Assembly: GCA_017935505.1 (NCBI GenBank)
Contig: JAGBHM010000012.1
Coordinates: forward strand, 1-35,106
Direction of reading: 5' to 3'
DNA length: 35,106 bases
From: Bacteroidales bacterium
Lineage (GTDB): Bacteria > Bacteroidota > Bacteroidia > Bacteroidales > UBA932
This document shows, one piece after another, positions 34,053-35,106 of the stretch (positions within the stretch are counted from its first letter, which is position 1; every line of letters starts with the position of its first letter). Under the pieces are notes generated by a model, which saw nothing but the letters and a program-made list of their open reading frames with translations, ran no database searches and was not told where the DNA came from. A program made the translations under genes and the position numbers.

Positions 34053-35106
34053 ATGTTTGCCCTTGCCGACTGCAATAACTTCTTTGCCTCTTGCGAACGC
34101 GCGTTCCGTCCCGACTTACAAGGCAAGCCCGTCATTGTTCTATCGAGCAATGATGGCTGTGCTATTGCACGAAGCAACGAAGCAAAGGCTTTGGGTATCA
34201 AGATGGGCGATCCTCTCTTCAAGATTAGGGATATAGTCAACAAACACAATGTTGCGGTATTCTCAGGCAATATGGCACTCTATGGTGATATGTCGCAGCG
34301 AGTGCGCTGGGTATTGGAGGGGTATGCGCCATCCATCGAGGTTTATTCTATTGACGAGGCATTTTTGAATCTTCGAGGCATAACCAATATTGATTTCGAT
34401 GCCTATGCAAAGGAGATATCGGCACGATGCTGGAAACTAACATCTATCCCCGTATCTGTTGGCATTGCACCTACAAAGACTCTTGCAAAGATAGCGTCAA
34501 AACTATGTAAGCAGTACCCAAAGTTACGAGGTGGATGCTATATGCATCGCCCGCAAGATATCGAAAAGATTCTGCGCAAGTATCCGATTGAAGATGTTTG
34601 GGGAATTGGTCGTCGTTCTGTTCCTAAACTTAAAGCGAGAGGCGTCAATACAGCCTACGAGTTCACTCAGTTGCCCGAAGGTGTTGTTCAGAATATGTTC
34701 GGCATAACGGGCGTAAGAACCTGGAAAGAGTTACAAGGCATACCTTGTATAGAGTTTGAAGATGGCTTCGAGGCAAAGCAATCAATATGTGTTTCTCGTA
34801 GTTTCTCTTCGGAGATATACGAAGTTAAGGAGTTACAGGAGCAGACAGCAAACTTCTCTTCAACTATGGCCGAGAAGTTACGCAAACAACACTCCGTAAC
34901 ATCGGAAATTGTAGTCTTTGCCTACACCAATCGTTTCAAGGATGACGCACCGCAGACATACGCCAATGCTTTGGTATCGTTTGTAACACCAACTGCCGAC
35001 CAGCGAACGATAATCACTGAGGCAGTGCACGCTATGCAGAAGTCATTCAAGAGTGGTTATGGCTATAAGAAGGCAGGCGTTATCGCTACCAAGATTATTG
35101 ATGAGA
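34053..35106 (+). CDS. umuC: UmuC, DNA polymerase V catalytic subunit, 5' part
   Basis: Y-family DNA polymerase that copies damaged DNA together with processed UmuD. The frame runs from ATG 34053 to the window edge (351 codons) without a stop, so the gene is cut by the right end; full members have about 420 residues. Visible motifs are the N-terminal catalytic Asp in MFALADCNNFFASCERAFRP, the steric region SSNDGCAIARSNEAK, the catalytic YSIDEAFLNL, then PVSVGIAPTKTLAKIASK and the helix-hairpin VWGIGRRS. Start is two bases after the umuD stop. Confidence 0.92.
   Translation, partial: MFALADCNNFFASCERAFRPDLQGKPVIVLSSNDGCAIARSNEAKALGIKMGDPLFKIRDIVNKHNVAVFSGNMALYGDMSQRVRWVLEGYAPSIEVYSIDEAFLNLRGITNIDFDAYAKEISARCWKLTSIPVSVGIAPTKTLAKIASKLCKQYPKLRGGCYMHRPQDIEKILRKYPIEDVWGIGRRSVPKLKARGVNTAYEFTQLPEGVVQNMFGITGVRTWKELQGIPCIEFEDGFEAKQSICVSRSFSSEIYEVKELQEQTANFSSTMAEKLRKQHSVTSEIVVFAYTNRFKDDAPQTYANALVSFVTPTADQRTIITEAVHAMQKSFKSGYGYKKAGVIATKIIDE

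Noticed and set aside
1..35106. CRISPR arrays, tRNA or rRNA genes, complete insertion sequences
   Set aside because: No regular repeat-spacer pattern, cloverleaf, rRNA-like stretch or transposase was seen on either strand by reading.

Overview
The window looks like a chromosome segment from an anaerobic, probably gut-associated member of the order Bacteroidales. Supporting signs are Bacteroidetes-type promoters (TAnnTTTG near -7, best with TTG 19-20 bases upstream), weak Shine-Dalgarno sequences, lipoprotein signals followed by acidic residues, a BtuG-type vitamin B12 surface lipoprotein, the DUF4492-CydA-CydB cytochrome bd arrangement, and a 2-oxoacid:ferredoxin oxidoreductase cluster. The genus cannot be set from the sequence alone. 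I saw no tRNA, rRNA, CRISPR array or intact insertion sequence.

Layout. 1-1050: 3' end of a lemA gene, a terminator, a small membrane-anchored gene that looks frameshifted, and a second terminator. 1050-3201 (+): a dipeptidyl-peptidase III (M49) lipoprotein and a nitroreductase-like protein. 3198-6770 (-): an operon of an MTA/SAH-type deaminase, purine nucleoside phosphorylase, a HAD hydrolase and a WalJ-like metallo-hydrolase. 6858-8528 (+): a B12-binding radical SAM protein, divergent from that operon. 8634-13567 (+): ADP-forming acyl-CoA synthetase, a 55-residue membrane protein and the four subunits of a 2-oxoacid:ferredoxin oxidoreductase; together these can turn 2-oxoacids into acids, reduced ferredoxin and ATP. 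13686-16053 (+): a coiled-coil ZapB-like protein, ZapA, a structured RNA candidate for 6S RNA, and RNase Y. 16122-16313: a 192-bp element bounded by 24-bp inverted repeats, like a MITE. 16337-22246 (-): an operon of DUF4492, CydA, CydB, a DAACS symporter and a 5'-nucleotidase lipoprotein.

22452-33604 (+) is the most interesting part: a vitamin B12 uptake locus behind a cobalamin riboswitch. It holds an unrecognised 175-residue cytoplasmic protein, a DUF4988/DUF4465 surface lipoprotein, an Ig/PKD-like surface lipoprotein, a BtuG-type beta-propeller lipoprotein, the TonB-dependent receptor BtuB, the BtuF-BtuC-BtuD ABC importer and a cysteine-rich DUF2284 protein. Surface lipoproteins would capture corrinoid, BtuB would carry it across the outer membrane and BtuFCD across the inner membrane. 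Two large hairpins, the second with a U tract, lie between btuB and btuF and could set different expression for the two halves.

33622-35106 (+): umuD and the start of umuC, which runs off the right edge. By eye the B12-umuDC part uses more TCG and CGN codons than the region to its left, which would fit acquisition as an accessory block, but this was not measured.
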